Source of the DNA: Acidimicrobiaceae bacterium
GTDB taxonomy: Bacteria; Actinomycetota; Acidimicrobiia; Acidimicrobiales; RAAP-2
DNA: 35,759 nucleotides
Reading direction: 5' to 3'
Assembly (NCBI GenBank): GCA_003169675.1
Contig: PNAT01000101.1
Location: 1-35,759 of the forward strand
The notes under the pieces were generated by a model that was not told the origin of the DNA, did not search any database, and was given only the letters and a program-made list of their open reading frames with translations. Positions 8,338 to 16,211 of the stretch are shown here, one piece after another (position 1 is the stretch's first letter; the number at the start of each line of letters is the position of its first letter). A program made the translations under genes and the position numbers.

Positions 8338-9803
8338 GCCGGCTCGGCCAACGACTTCGTCTGCAGGTACTCCTCGAATCCGGCCACGCCCATCTCCCTT
8401 CCGATGCCCGACTGCTTGTAGCCCCCGAAGGGGACGTCAGGGCTGTACCACACCCCACCGTTGACCCCGATGGTCCCGGTGCGGATGCGGTTGGCCACTG
8501 ACAGGGCCCGTTGGCGGTCACCTGACCATACCGACCCCGACAGGCCGTAGGGCGAGTCGTTGGCGATCGCCACGGCGTCGTCGTCCCCGTCATGGGGGAG
8601 GAGGACGAGCACCGGACCGAAGATCTCCTCCTGGGCCACCCGGGAACTATTGGGGAGGCCGACGATCAGGGTCGGCTCAATGAAGTAGCCCCGAGGTAGA
8701 TCGGCCGGCCGCCCTCCACCGCACACGATGGTGCCGCCCTCGTCGACGGCCAGGGTGAGATAACCCTCCACCCGGGCGCGCTGGCGTTCACTGATCAGCG
8801 GGCCGCAGATGATGCCGGGATCGGTCGGGTCACCGGCTGGCAGCTTGCGCAAGGTGGCCGCCGCCAACGCGGTGGCCTCGTCGAATTGGGCACGCGGCAC
8901 GACCAGGCGGGTGGTGATGGCACACCCCTGCCCGGCGTGGGTCACCACAGTGAAGGCGGCCGTCCCGACGGCACCGCGGAAGTCGGCATCGTCGAGCACC
9001 ACGAAGGCTGACTTGCCGCCCAATTCGAGGAAGACCTTCTTGAGCGTGGGCGCGGCGGCCGCCATGACGCGGCGACCGGTGGCCGTCGATCCGGTGAAGG
9101 TCACCTGGTCCACCCGCGGGTCGGTGGCCAACATTTCGCCCAACCCATGGTCGGAGGACGAGACCACGTTGACCACCCCGGCCGGAATGTCCGTCTCCTC
9201 GACAATAAGGCGACCCAGCACGGTGGCGCACCAGGGTGTGTCGGGCGCCGGTTTGAGCACCAAGGTGTTCCCCGCGGCCAGGGCGGGACCGAGCTTGGCC
9301 AGGTTGATCTGGTGCGGCACGTTCCAAGGTGTGATGGCCCCCACAACGCCGGTGGCCTCGCGGCGCACCCACCGATGGGAGGGGATGCCGAGCGGCGAAG
9401 CGTTGCCCAGGTCGCGCTCCCACTCGTAGTGCTCCGCCAGGTCGGCCACCCAGCCCAGACTGGCCACCGGCTCGTCGAGTTGGGCCGAGTGGGTGAACGA
9501 GACGGGGGACCCCGCCTCGGCCACCGTGAGGGCTCGCACCTCATCGGCGTGGCGCCCGAAGGCGGCCTGCAGCTGGCGCAGGCACGACACCCGCAGCGAG
9601 AGGTTGGTGGACCAATCGGTGGCGTCGAAAGCCCGTCTCGCCGCCGCGATGGCGGCCCCCATGTCGTCGGGCCCGCCGTCGGCCACCACACCGAGGACCT
9701 CTTCGGTGGCCGGGTTCAGCGTGGTGAACGTGGCGCCGGAGGAGGCCGGGCGGAGGTTGCCGTCAATGAGCATCCGCTCCTCGCCCAGGGATGGCTGGCT
9801 CAT
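8334..9803 (-). CDS. Aldehyde dehydrogenase (AldA/Rv0768-like)
   Basis: This NAD(P)-dependent aldehyde dehydrogenase of 489 residues oxidises an aldehyde to the acid. All catalytic features are present: Asn161 in TPWNVP, the cofactor loop FTGSTATG (236-243), general base Glu260 in LELGGKS, nucleophile Cys294 in HAGQGCAITTR, and the late EEIFGPVLVLL segment. Length is standard. The start ATG at 9803 overlaps the stop of the dehydrogenase gene upstream (ATGA). It would follow the alcohol-oxidising SDR or HIBADH-type enzyme and feed an acid to the CoA-transferase. It corresponds in content to aldA of the mycobacterial cyp51 region. Confidence 0.93.
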   Translation of the reverse strand: MSQPSLGEERMLIDGNLRPASSGATFTTLNPATEEVLGVVADGGPDDMGAAIAAARRAFDATDWSTNLSLRVSCLRQLQAAFGRHADEVRALTVAEAGSPVSFTHSAQLDEPVASLGWVADLAEHYEWERDLGNASPLGIPSHRWVRREATGVVGAITPWNVPHQINLAKLGPALAAGNTLVLKPAPDTPWCATVLGRLIVEETDIPAGVVNVVSSSDHGLGEMLATDPRVDQVTFTGSTATGRRVMAAAAPTLKKVFLELGGKSAFVVLDDADFRGAVGTAAFTVVTHAGQGCAITTRLVVPRAQFDEATALAAATLRKLPAGDPTDPGIICGPLISERQRARVEGYLTLAVDEGGTIVCGGGRPADLPRGYFIEPTLIVGLPNSSRVAQEEIFGPVLVLLPHDGDDDAVAIANDSPYGLSGSVWSGDRQRALSVANRIRTGTIGVNGGVWYSPDVPFGGYKQSGIGREMGVAGFEEYLQTKSLAEPA

Positions 9804-10678
9804 GCGGGCTCACCGCCCAGCCCGAAGACCTGGTCACACCGGGCGTCGGTCAGGTCGGCCAGGGGCAACGGCACTCCGAGCTCTTCCCCCAGCTGACGAG
9901 CGGCCGCCAGGTCCTTGTGGGCCATGACGGCGGCGTTGCGCATGATGGTCATGAGCCCGTCATCGGTGTCGGGTGGCCAGGGCGCGGCCGTGGTGCGGAA
10001 CATCAGCCGGGAGGCGCCGCCTATGTGCTTGTCACTCTCGGCGATGGCCTGGCCGAGCTTCTGCAGGTCGATGCCGGCCGCCTCGGCCAACTCCTGGGCT
10101 TCGAAGGCGGCCAGCCACGAGCCGTACGTGACCAGGTTCCGGGCCAGCTTGGCGCTGAGCCCGGCCCCGTGCGGACCCATGTGAAGGACCAGCGACGAGA
10201 TCACGCTGAGCACCGGCGTGACCCGCTCGACGTCCTCGGCGCTCCCGCCCACCATGCAGACCAGCTCGCCACTGGCTGCCGCGCTCGGACCGCCGCTGAC
10301 GCCGCAGTCGACGATGTGCACCCCGTGGCCGGCGCCCTCGGCGTGCAGCTCTTCCACGGTGGAGGTCGCGATGGTGCTGACGATGACCACGGTTGACCCC
10401 TCGGCCGCGCCGGCGAAGACACCGTCGTCACCGCGGAGCACACCGCGCACCTGGTCGTCGTTGAGGACGGCGACCATGATGACGTCGCTGTGGCGGGCCA
10501 GGTCGGCCGGCGAGTCGGCCACGTGGGCGCCGTCGGTGTATGCCTCGGTGGCCTCGGGACGGATGTCGCACACGCTGAGGGCGACCCCGGCCTCCAGCAG
10601 GTTGTCGGCCAGGCCCCGGCCGATGTCGCCCAACCCGATCACGCCGGCCCGGGGCACGGGTGCTGCACTCTCACTCAT
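9800..10678 (-). CDS. NAD-binding beta-hydroxyacid dehydrogenase (HIBADH-like; Rv0770-like)
   Basis: This 292-residue protein is of the 3-hydroxyisobutyrate/6-phosphogluconate dehydrogenase type. It has the Rossmann motif GVIGLGDIGRG (12-22), the substrate loop CGVSGGPSAAASGEL (VSGG at 127-130) and the presumed catalytic Lys177 in GAGLSAKLARN. An open frame reaches 10783 but would run through the operator and promoter; the ATG at 10678 has a GGGAGGG Shine-Dalgarno about nine bases upstream and begins just before the Rossmann fold. It is the first gene of the leftward operon, transcribed from the divergent promoter at 10746-10769 with a leader of about 70 bases. Confidence 0.9.
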   Translation of the reverse strand: MSESAAPVPRAGVIGLGDIGRGLADNLLEAGVALSVCDIRPEATEAYTDGAHVADSPADLARHSDVIMVAVLNDDQVRGVLRGDDGVFAGAAEGSTVVIVSTIATSTVEELHAEGAGHGVHIVDCGVSGGPSAAASGELVCMVGGSAEDVERVTPVLSVISSLVLHMGPHGAGLSAKLARNLVTYGSWLAAFEAQELAEAAGIDLQKLGQAIAESDKHIGGASRLMFRTTAAPWPPDTDDGLMTIMRNAAVMAHKDLAAARQLGEELGVPLPLADLTDARCDQVFGLGGEPA

Positions 10679-10745
10679 GACCGCGAACCCTCCCGGCTGT
10701 CGAGCCTGCCCGGAATGCCGGAACGGAAGCACTGGATCTGGACAA

Positions 10746-10769
10746 GCGTCTGGACTATAGTCTGTACGC
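10746..10769. promoter_or_regulatory. Dyad operator with symmetric -10 element between divergent operons
   Basis: A 24-bp interrupted dyad is visible: outer arms GCGT (10746-10749) and ACGC (10766-10769) flank a perfect 10-bp palindrome GACTATAGTC (10753-10762). The core holds TATAGT on the plus strand (10756-10761), eight bases before the ATG at 10770, and because it is palindromic the same hexamer is present on the minus strand facing the left operon. This has the size and symmetry of a TetR-family operator, and a TetR gene is the second gene of the right operon. Binding of that regulator is inference. Confidence 0.7.
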
Positions 10770-11456
10770 ATGACCGAACGCAAAGACTACTCGGGCGACT
10801 TCGACCCCGCCTTCGACTACGAGGACCTGTCGAAGGAAGCATTGGTCCGGCTGGTCCGCGAGTATGCCCTGATCGTGCACATGCTGGACCGGTCCATGTG
10901 CGCGGCCATCGGCCTGCGCTATGGCGCGGAGGCGGTCAAGGAGCTGGCAATACAGGAATGGGTGGGCTCCAGCCCCATCTACGGGGAGCGGCTGCGACAG
11001 ATCATGGCCATTGAGGGCGACGGAGTGCCGGCCATCTTCAAGGTGCTCCAACTCGACCCGGGCTTTCCCCACCACTATCTCGACGTCCACTACGAGGTGG
11101 TCGACGAGCACCACGGCTACTTCGAGTTGGCCTACTGCGGTGCCCTCATGGACGCCGAGCCCTTCGGGGAGAAAATGGTGACCAACATGTGCCACCACAT
11201 TGAGGACGGCACATTCGACATCACGGCGCAGGCGGTCAATCCCAAGGCGCACATCCGTCACGTGCACCGGCCTCCGCGCGTCCCGAGCGACCGCTCGCCG
11301 CACTGCCGCTGGGAGGTGGTCATTGAGGACGAGACCGTGACCATTCCCGAGGCGGACATTACCAAGATCACCCGGATGACCACGGCAGCTACCTTCGCTT
11401 TCCCACCCATGAAGGACGGCACGCCACACATCCCGGCCGCCGACCCGGTGGCATAG
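10770..11456 (+). CDS. Conserved protein of unknown function (DUF6125/ATC-hydrolase-like)
   Basis: This 228-residue protein is the first gene of the rightward operon. Its opening FDYEDLSKEALVRLVREYALIVHMLDR, a helical segment, and the later AYCGALMDAEPFGEKMVTNMCHHIEDGTF with conserved-looking Cys and His residues recall the L-2-amino-thiazoline-4-carboxylate-hydrolase-like and DUF6125 families; I give this from memory and at low certainty. No signal peptide or membrane segment is seen. The ATG lies eight bases after a TATAGT hexamer and no Shine-Dalgarno precedes it, so it is probably read from a leaderless mRNA. It is co-transcribed with tetR (two-base gap) and the P450s, so a catalytic or substrate-binding role in the same pathway is the simplest guess. 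Confidence 0.6.
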   Translation: MTERKDYSGDFDPAFDYEDLSKEALVRLVREYALIVHMLDRSMCAAIGLRYGAEAVKELAIQEWVGSSPIYGERLRQIMAIEGDGVPAIFKVLQLDPGFPHHYLDVHYEVVDEHHGYFELAYCGALMDAEPFGEKMVTNMCHHIEDGTFDITAQAVNPKAHIRHVHRPPRVPSDRSPHCRWEVVIEDETVTIPEADITKITRMTTAATFAFPPMKDGTPHIPAADPVA

Positions 11457-11458
11457 AC

Positions 11459-12091
11459 GTGTTCGAGGCCCTGCCCGACAATGACCCGCTGCGGGCCCGA
11501 CCCGGCGGCGCCACTTTGGGATCGGTAGACCAACCGGGGCGGCGTCACCTCTCCGAGCGCCAGGCCGAAGCGGTGGAGCGGCTGGTGGTGGCGGCGGCCG
11601 GGGAGGTCGAGGCGCGCCCCTATGGCGAGATCTCCGTGCGAACCATCGCCAAGCGCGCCGGCGTGGCGCCGGCCACTGCGTATACGTACTTCTCCTCCAA
11701 GGACCATCTCCTGGCCGAGGTCCTGTGGCGGCGCATGCAGTCGCCCCCGGTGCTGGTCGACCTCAATCTCCCTCTGCCCGAACGGGTGGCCGAGACCGTG
11801 CGCACCATGGGCTTCGGCGCCCTGGACAGCCCGGCCGTGGTGAGTGCGTGCACGACGGCCCTGTTGGGAGGCGGTCCTGATGTCAAGCACGTGCGGTCCC
11901 GCATCGGCCGGGAGATCACGCAACGACTGGCGGCGGCGTTGGGACCCGAAGCAGACCCCGCCATCCTGCGCGTGCTGCAGATCACCTATACCGGGGCCAT
12001 CCTCAGCGCCGGCATGGGACACCTCCCCTTCGACGCCCTGCCCGGCCTGCTGGCCGAAGCGGCCGACCTGCTGACCCGGGGGGCTGCGTGA
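11459..12091 (+). CDS. TetR-family transcriptional regulator
   Basis: This regulator of 210 residues has an N-terminal helix-turn-helix of the TetR type: ISVRTIAKRAGVAPATAYTYFSSKDHLLAEVLWRRM (about 58-93), preceded by an unusually long N-terminal tail of some 35 residues. The C-terminal half is a variable helical ligand-binding domain. It uses a GTG start two bases after the previous stop, and its own stop overlaps the P450 start (GTGA). It most likely represses both divergent operons through the dyad at 10746-10769, with a pathway intermediate or its CoA ester as inducer; this is inference. The mycobacterial locus has Rv0767c, a similar-sized protein, in the same place next to cyp123. Confidence 0.88.
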   Translation: MFEALPDNDPLRARPGGATLGSVDQPGRRHLSERQAEAVERLVVAAAGEVEARPYGEISVRTIAKRAGVAPATAYTYFSSKDHLLAEVLWRRMQSPPVLVDLNLPLPERVAETVRTMGFGALDSPAVVSACTTALLGGGPDVKHVRSRIGREITQRLAAALGPEADPAILRVLQITYTGAILSAGMGHLPFDALPGLLAEAADLLTRGAA

Positions 12092-13284
12092 CCACGCTGG
12101 CTCCGCTGTCCTACAGCCCGTATGACTACAGCATCCACGAAGATCCGTACCCGACTTACGCCCGCCTCCGGGCCGAGGCGCCGGTCTTCTACAACGAGGA
12201 GCTCGACTTCTACGCGCTGTCGCGCCATGCCGACATCCTGGCCGCCTTCCGGGACATTGAGCACTACTCGAACGCCAACGGGGTGACGCTCGATCCGGCG
12301 GCCTACGGGCCAGACGCGCACCGGGCCATGTCTTTTCTGGCCATGGACCCACCCCGGCACACCCGCATGCGCTCCATCGTCGGCAAGAGCTTCACCCCGC
12401 GGCGGGTGGCCGAGATGGAGGACCACATCCGGCGGCTGGCCCTCGACCACCTCACCCCGGCACTGGAGGCCGGCACCTTCGATTTCGTGGGCGACTTTGC
12501 CGGCCGCCTGCCCATGGACGTCATTTCCGAGCTGGTCGGTGTCCCGCCGAGCGACCGGGTGGAGGTGAGACGCCTGGCCGACCAACTGATGCACCGCGAT
12601 GACGGCATGAGCGACATCCCCCGTGAAGGGGTGGAGGCGGCCCTGCATCTGGCCGGGTACTACTCCGAGATGGTTGCCGACCGTCGCCTTCACGAGCGCG
12701 ACGACCTGACGTGGTCCCTCCTGCAAACCGAGATCGACGGCGACCGCCTGACCGACGACGAGGTGATCTCCTTCCTCTTCCTGCTGGTGGTTGCGGGCAA
12801 CGAGACGACGACGAAGTTGCTGAGCAACGCCTGGTACTGGGGTTGGCGCTATCCCGATCAGGTGGCCAAGCCACTCACCGAGCCGGCCCGGGTGCCCGAC
12901 TGGGTGGAGGAGACCCTGCGCTACGACACCTCGACCCAGACCATCCTGCGGGTGACCCGGGCACCGGTCACCGTGTGCGGCGTCGACATCGCCGAAGGTG
13001 AGCGGGTGCTCCTCCTCATCGGTTCGGCCAACCGGGACGGAGAGGTATTCCCCGATCCGGACACCTACGACCTCGACCGGAACACGCAGGACCTGATCAG
13101 CTTCGGTGGTGGGCGGCACTTCTGCATGGGAGCCGCCCTGGCCCGCCTGGAGGCGCGGGTAGCCCTGACCGAGATGTGCACCCGGGTCAGCGCGTATGAC
13201 GTGGACCCGGCCGGGATGGTCCGGGTGCACTCCTCCAACGTGCGGGGCTTGTCCGCCCTGCCGACCACGGTGACCCGGCGCTGA
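12088..13284 (+). CDS. Cytochrome P450, CYP123-like
   Basis: This soluble bacterial P450 of 398 residues carries the I-helix oxygen-binding motif AGNETT (236-241), the K-helix ExxR (Glu275 to Arg278 in EETLRYD) and the heme-ligand loop FGGGRHFCMGA with Cys346. The N-terminal stretch YDYSIHEDPYPTYARLRAEAP, MSFLAMDPPRHTRMR and the closing VRVHSSNVRGLSALP resemble M. tuberculosis CYP123 (Rv0766c) as I remember it. The GTG start overlaps the tetR stop. It should hydroxylate or otherwise oxidise a lipophilic substrate with electrons from the ferredoxin encoded four genes on; no ferredoxin reductase gene is in the window. Confidence 0.9.
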   Translation: MTTLAPLSYSPYDYSIHEDPYPTYARLRAEAPVFYNEELDFYALSRHADILAAFRDIEHYSNANGVTLDPAAYGPDAHRAMSFLAMDPPRHTRMRSIVGKSFTPRRVAEMEDHIRRLALDHLTPALEAGTFDFVGDFAGRLPMDVISELVGVPPSDRVEVRRLADQLMHRDDGMSDIPREGVEAALHLAGYYSEMVADRRLHERDDLTWSLLQTEIDGDRLTDDEVISFLFLLVVAGNETTTKLLSNAWYWGWRYPDQVAKPLTEPARVPDWVEETLRYDTSTQTILRVTRAPVTVCGVDIAEGERVLLLIGSANRDGEVFPDPDTYDLDRNTQDLISFGGGRHFCMGAALARLEARVALTEMCTRVSAYDVDPAGMVRVHSSNVRGLSALPTTVTRR

Positions 13285-14072
13285 TGCCACGCTTCGGCCC
13301 CCAACCGGAACGCCGGCCTACGGTGATCACCGGCGCCTCCTCGGGCATCGGCGCCGAGACGGCGCGTGTGCTGGCCCGGGCCGGGTACCCGGTGGTGCTG
13401 GGAGCCCGCCGGCTCGAGGCCTGCCATGAGGTGGCCGATGCCATCCGGGGCGAAGGGGGAGAAGCGGCGGCCTTCGCACTCGATTTGGCCGAACCGGACT
13501 CCATCGCCGTCTTCGCTGACAAGGCGGCCGGGGCGTTCGGGTCCATTGAGATCGTGGTGTCGAATGCGGCGCAGATCCAACCGGGTACCGCCATCGAGAC
13601 CACCCCAGAGGATTTCGAGGGCGTGCTGCGGGTCAACCTGGGTGGCGCCCATCGCCTGGTGCGCGCGTTCGGTCCGGGAATGCTCGAGCGCCAGCGGGGG
13701 GACCTGGTGTTCGTCACCTCCGATGTGGTGGCGCACCCGCGCCCTTGCATGTCGGCCTACGTCTCCTCGAAGTGGGGACTAGAGGGTTTCGTCACCGCAC
13801 TGGCCATGGAGCTGGAAGGCACGGGGGTGCGGGCCACCATGGTCCGGCCCGGACCCACCACGACCGGCATGGGCATGGACTGGGACCCCGCCATCACCGG
13901 CGAGGTCATCGCCGAGTGGGAGCGCTGGGGACTGGCCCGCCACCCGGCGTTCCTGCGGCCCGATGCCATCGGTCTGGCTATCGCCCATGCGGTCAGCGCG
14001 CCGCGTGGCACCCATTTCAGCGTGGTCGAGGTGCAACCCGAAGCCCCGCTCGACCAGAAGGGAGCACCGTGA
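13284..14072 (+). CDS. Short-chain dehydrogenase/reductase (Rv0765c-like)
   Basis: This SDR of 262 residues has TGASSGIG (16-23), an Arg-rich end of strand 2 (GARRLE, suggesting NADP), the variant SNAAQI in place of NNAG, and the catalytic triad Ser146, Tyr159 and Lys163. The C-terminal part VRPGPTTTGMGMDWD is typical of the substrate loop. Its ATG shares one base with the P450 stop (TGATG), and its stop overlaps the GTG of cyp51. M. tuberculosis has an SDR (Rv0765c) between cyp123 and cyp51, the same arrangement. It would oxidise an alcohol made by one of the P450s. Confidence 0.9.
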   Translation: MPRFGPQPERRPTVITGASSGIGAETARVLARAGYPVVLGARRLEACHEVADAIRGEGGEAAAFALDLAEPDSIAVFADKAAGAFGSIEIVVSNAAQIQPGTAIETTPEDFEGVLRVNLGGAHRLVRAFGPGMLERQRGDLVFVTSDVVAHPRPCMSAYVSSKWGLEGFVTALAMELEGTGVRATMVRPGPTTTGMGMDWDPAITGEVIAEWERWGLARHPAFLRPDAIGLAIAHAVSAPRGTHFSVVEVQPEAPLDQKGAP

Positions 14073-15445
14073 CCATCGACACGCAACGGCGCGAGCCACC
14101 GCGGGTGTCCGGGGGTAAGGGCGAGAACGCCCACCTGGACGAGCTGCGCCATGACCCCATCGCCCTCATGGCCCGCGTGCGGGCCGAATGCGGCGACGTG
14201 GGGGAGTTCACCATCGGCGATCGGGACGTGGTGCTGCTCACCGGCGCCGACGCCAACGAGTTCTACTTCCGGGCCCCAGAGGAGCAGTTGGACCAGGCCG
14301 AGGCCTACCCGTTCATGACGCCGATCTTCGGCGAGGGCGTGGTGTTCGACGCGCCACCCGAGCGACGCCGCGAGATGCTGCACAACCAGGCCCTGCGCGA
14401 CAAGTTCATGCGCGGGCACGCGGCCACCATCGCCGCCGAGGTGGAAGGCATGGTGGCGGACTGGGACGACGAAGGCGAGATCGACCTGCTGGAGTGGTTC
14501 GCCGAACTCACCATCTACACGTCTTCGGCCTGCCTCATCGGGATCCGCTTTCGCCGTGAGCTGGACGGCCGCTTTGCCCGGCTCTACCACGACCTGGAGC
14601 AGGGGACCGACCCCATCGCCTACGTCGACCCCTATGCGGACATTGAGAGCTTCCGCCGCCGTGATGCCGCCCGCCTCTCACTGGTGGAGCTGGTGCAGGG
14701 GATCATGGAGCGTCGGGCCAGCGAACCTACACCGGCCAAGGAGGACCAGGATCTCCTCGACATCCTGATGTCCATCAAGGACGAAGGCGGCAGTGACCAC
14801 TTCAGCGCCGACACGATCACCGGCATGTTCATCTCCATGATGTTCGCCGGCCACCACACCACGTCGGGTACGGCGGCCTGGACGCTGATCGAACTTTTGC
14901 GGCACCCCGCCGAAATGGCCTTGGTCACCGACGAGTTGGACCAGCTGTACGGCGACGGTTCCGAGGTGAGCTTCGGGGCCCTGCGCGCCATTCCGCATCT
15001 CGAATCAGCCCTCAAGGAGGCCCTGCGCCTCCACCCTCCCCTGATCCTGTTGCTTCGGATGGCCAAGGAGGACCTGACCTACGGGGAGTACCGCATCGCG
15101 GCCGGCAAGCTGGTCGCGGCCAGCCCGTCCATCTGCAACCGCATCGCGGAGGATTTCCCCGACCCCGACGCTTTCGTGCCGGCCCGCTATCTGGAGGGGC
15201 GGGAAGAGGATCGGGCCAACCCCTGGACCTGGATCCCGTTCGGGGCGGGCCGGCACCGGTGCGTGGGCGCCAACTTCGCCATGATGCAGCTCAAGGCCAT
15301 CTTCTCGGTGCTTCTGCAGAGCTGGGAGTTTGAGGCGGCCCAGCCCCTCGACTCCTACCGCAACGACCACTCGAAGATGGTGGTCCAGCTTGAGCAGCCG
15401 TGCCGGGTGCGCTACCGCCGCCGCCGACCTGAGCCATCGGCATGA
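14069..15445 (+). CDS. cyp51: Cytochrome P450 CYP51 (sterol 14-alpha-demethylase family)
   Basis: This P450 of 458 residues is a clear CYP51: the B'-helix/BC-loop QAEAYPFMTPIFGEG with the conserved Tyr80, the I-helix FAGHHTTSGTAAWTLIE (259-275) with the His-His-Thr characteristic of CYP51, ExxR in KEALR (Glu317, Arg320), heme Cys398 in FGAGRHRCVG, and a C-terminal SYRNDHSKMVVQLEQPCRVRYRRR nearly identical to the mycobacterial enzyme as I remember it. The family removes the 14-alpha-methyl group of sterols in three oxidation steps; in mycobacteria the physiological substrate is unsettled. The GTG at 14069 overlaps the SDR stop and gives an N-terminus (PRVSGG...HLDELRHDPI) collinear with M. tuberculosis CYP51. 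A longer frame starting at 13745 is an artefact. Confidence 0.96.
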   Translation: MTIDTQRREPPRVSGGKGENAHLDELRHDPIALMARVRAECGDVGEFTIGDRDVVLLTGADANEFYFRAPEEQLDQAEAYPFMTPIFGEGVVFDAPPERRREMLHNQALRDKFMRGHAATIAAEVEGMVADWDDEGEIDLLEWFAELTIYTSSACLIGIRFRRELDGRFARLYHDLEQGTDPIAYVDPYADIESFRRRDAARLSLVELVQGIMERRASEPTPAKEDQDLLDILMSIKDEGGSDHFSADTITGMFISMMFAGHHTTSGTAAWTLIELLRHPAEMALVTDELDQLYGDGSEVSFGALRAIPHLESALKEALRLHPPLILLLRMAKEDLTYGEYRIAAGKLVAASPSICNRIAEDFPDPDAFVPARYLEGREEDRANPWTWIPFGAGRHRCVGANFAMMQLKAIFSVLLQSWEFEAAQPLDSYRNDHSKMVVQLEQPCRVRYRRRRPEPSA

Positions 15446-15636
15446 GGATCGTGGTCGACCGCGACCTGTGCCAGGGCCACGCAGCGTGCGAGGGGGAGGC
15501 CCCGGAGGTCTTCTCGGTATCGAAGAAAGGAGAGCTCACCGTGCTCGAATCCACCCCACCCGAAGACCAGCGCGCCGCCGTCGAGCTCGCGGTGAAGTAC
15601 TGCCCTACCCACGCCCTGCGCATTGAGGAGGACTGA
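15442..15636 (+). CDS. 3Fe-4S ferredoxin with CxxHxxC cluster motif (Rv0763c-like)
   Basis: This ferredoxin of 64 residues is the probable electron donor to CYP51 and the CYP123-like P450. Cysteines 10 and 16 lie in CQGHAAC and the third in KYCPTHAL (Cys54-Pro55). The position that would hold the extra cluster ligand of a 4Fe-4S protein is His13, the unusual form known from actinobacterial P450 ferredoxins. Its start overlaps the cyp51 stop (ATGA), so the two are made together. M. tuberculosis Rv0763c follows cyp51 in the same way. Confidence 0.95.
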   Translation: MRIVVDRDLCQGHAACEGEAPEVFSVSKKGELTVLESTPPEDQRAAVELAVKYCPTHALRIEED

Positions 15637-15641
15637 ACAAC

Positions 15642-16211
15642 ATGCCTGCATACCCGCGAGCCGAATTGGAACAGATGGTGGAGCGCTGGCTGGAGGTGAA
15701 CCGGCAGGGTGAGGCCAAGCAGGACTGGCGCCACATGGCCGACCTCTACACCGAGGCTGCCACCTACGGCTGGAATGTCGGCGCCAATGACGAGTTCATG
15801 GCGGTCGGGCGGGAGGAGATCCGCGAGATGGCCCTGGGGCTCGAGATGTCCGGCCTCGAAGGCTGGACCTACCCGTACCAGAAGGTGCTCATTGACGAGA
15901 AGCAAGGTGAAGTCCTCGGGCTGTGGAAGCAGGTGGCCGACGCCACCAGGGCCGATGGGTCGCACTATGAGATCGCCGGGCTGGGGGGGAGTTGGTTTCG
16001 CTACGCCGGCAACTTCTTGTGGTCCTGGCAACGCGACTTCTTCGACGTGGGCAACGCCGGCACTGTCTTCCTCCAGATGATCGGCGACGGCACGCTCCTG
16101 CCCGGGATGCAGCAGCGCATTGAGCGGGCCATGTCGGGCGAGCGCCTCCCCGGCCACTACCCCTTGGGCGGTGCCCCGGTCGGCTTGTGGGAGGTGCCCG
16201 AAGGGGCATAA
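15642..16211 (+). CDS. SnoaL/NTF2-like conserved protein (Rv0762c-like position)
   Basis: This protein of 189 residues closes the rightward operon, five bases after the ferredoxin stop. The beginning, RAELEQMVERWLEVNRQGEAKQDWRHMADLYTEAATYGWNVG, followed by VGREEIREMALGLEMSGLEGW, matches the helix-then-strand start of SnoaL/NTF2-like alpha+beta folds, which include polyketide cyclases, ketosteroid-isomerase relatives and many uncharacterised proteins. No signal peptide is seen. In M. tuberculosis a hypothetical of similar size (Rv0762c) sits next to the ferredoxin. An isomerase or hydratase role on the P450 product is possible but unproven. Its last 55 bases overlap the antisense 3' end of the NERD remnant. 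Confidence 0.75.
   Translation: MPAYPRAELEQMVERWLEVNRQGEAKQDWRHMADLYTEAATYGWNVGANDEFMAVGREEIREMALGLEMSGLEGWTYPYQKVLIDEKQGEVLGLWKQVADATRADGSHYEIAGLGGSWFRYAGNFLWSWQRDFFDVGNAGTVFLQMIGDGTLLPGMQQRIERAMSGERLPGHYPLGGAPVGLWEVPEGA

Noticed and set aside
13745..14068. 5' extension of the cyp51 frame
   Set aside because: His/Gly/Arg-rich shadow of the SDR; the GTG at 14069 gives the family N-terminus.
3078..16211. Natural-product biosynthetic cluster
   Set aside because: No PKS, NRPS, terpene cyclase or glycosyltransferase; the enzyme set fits catabolism better.
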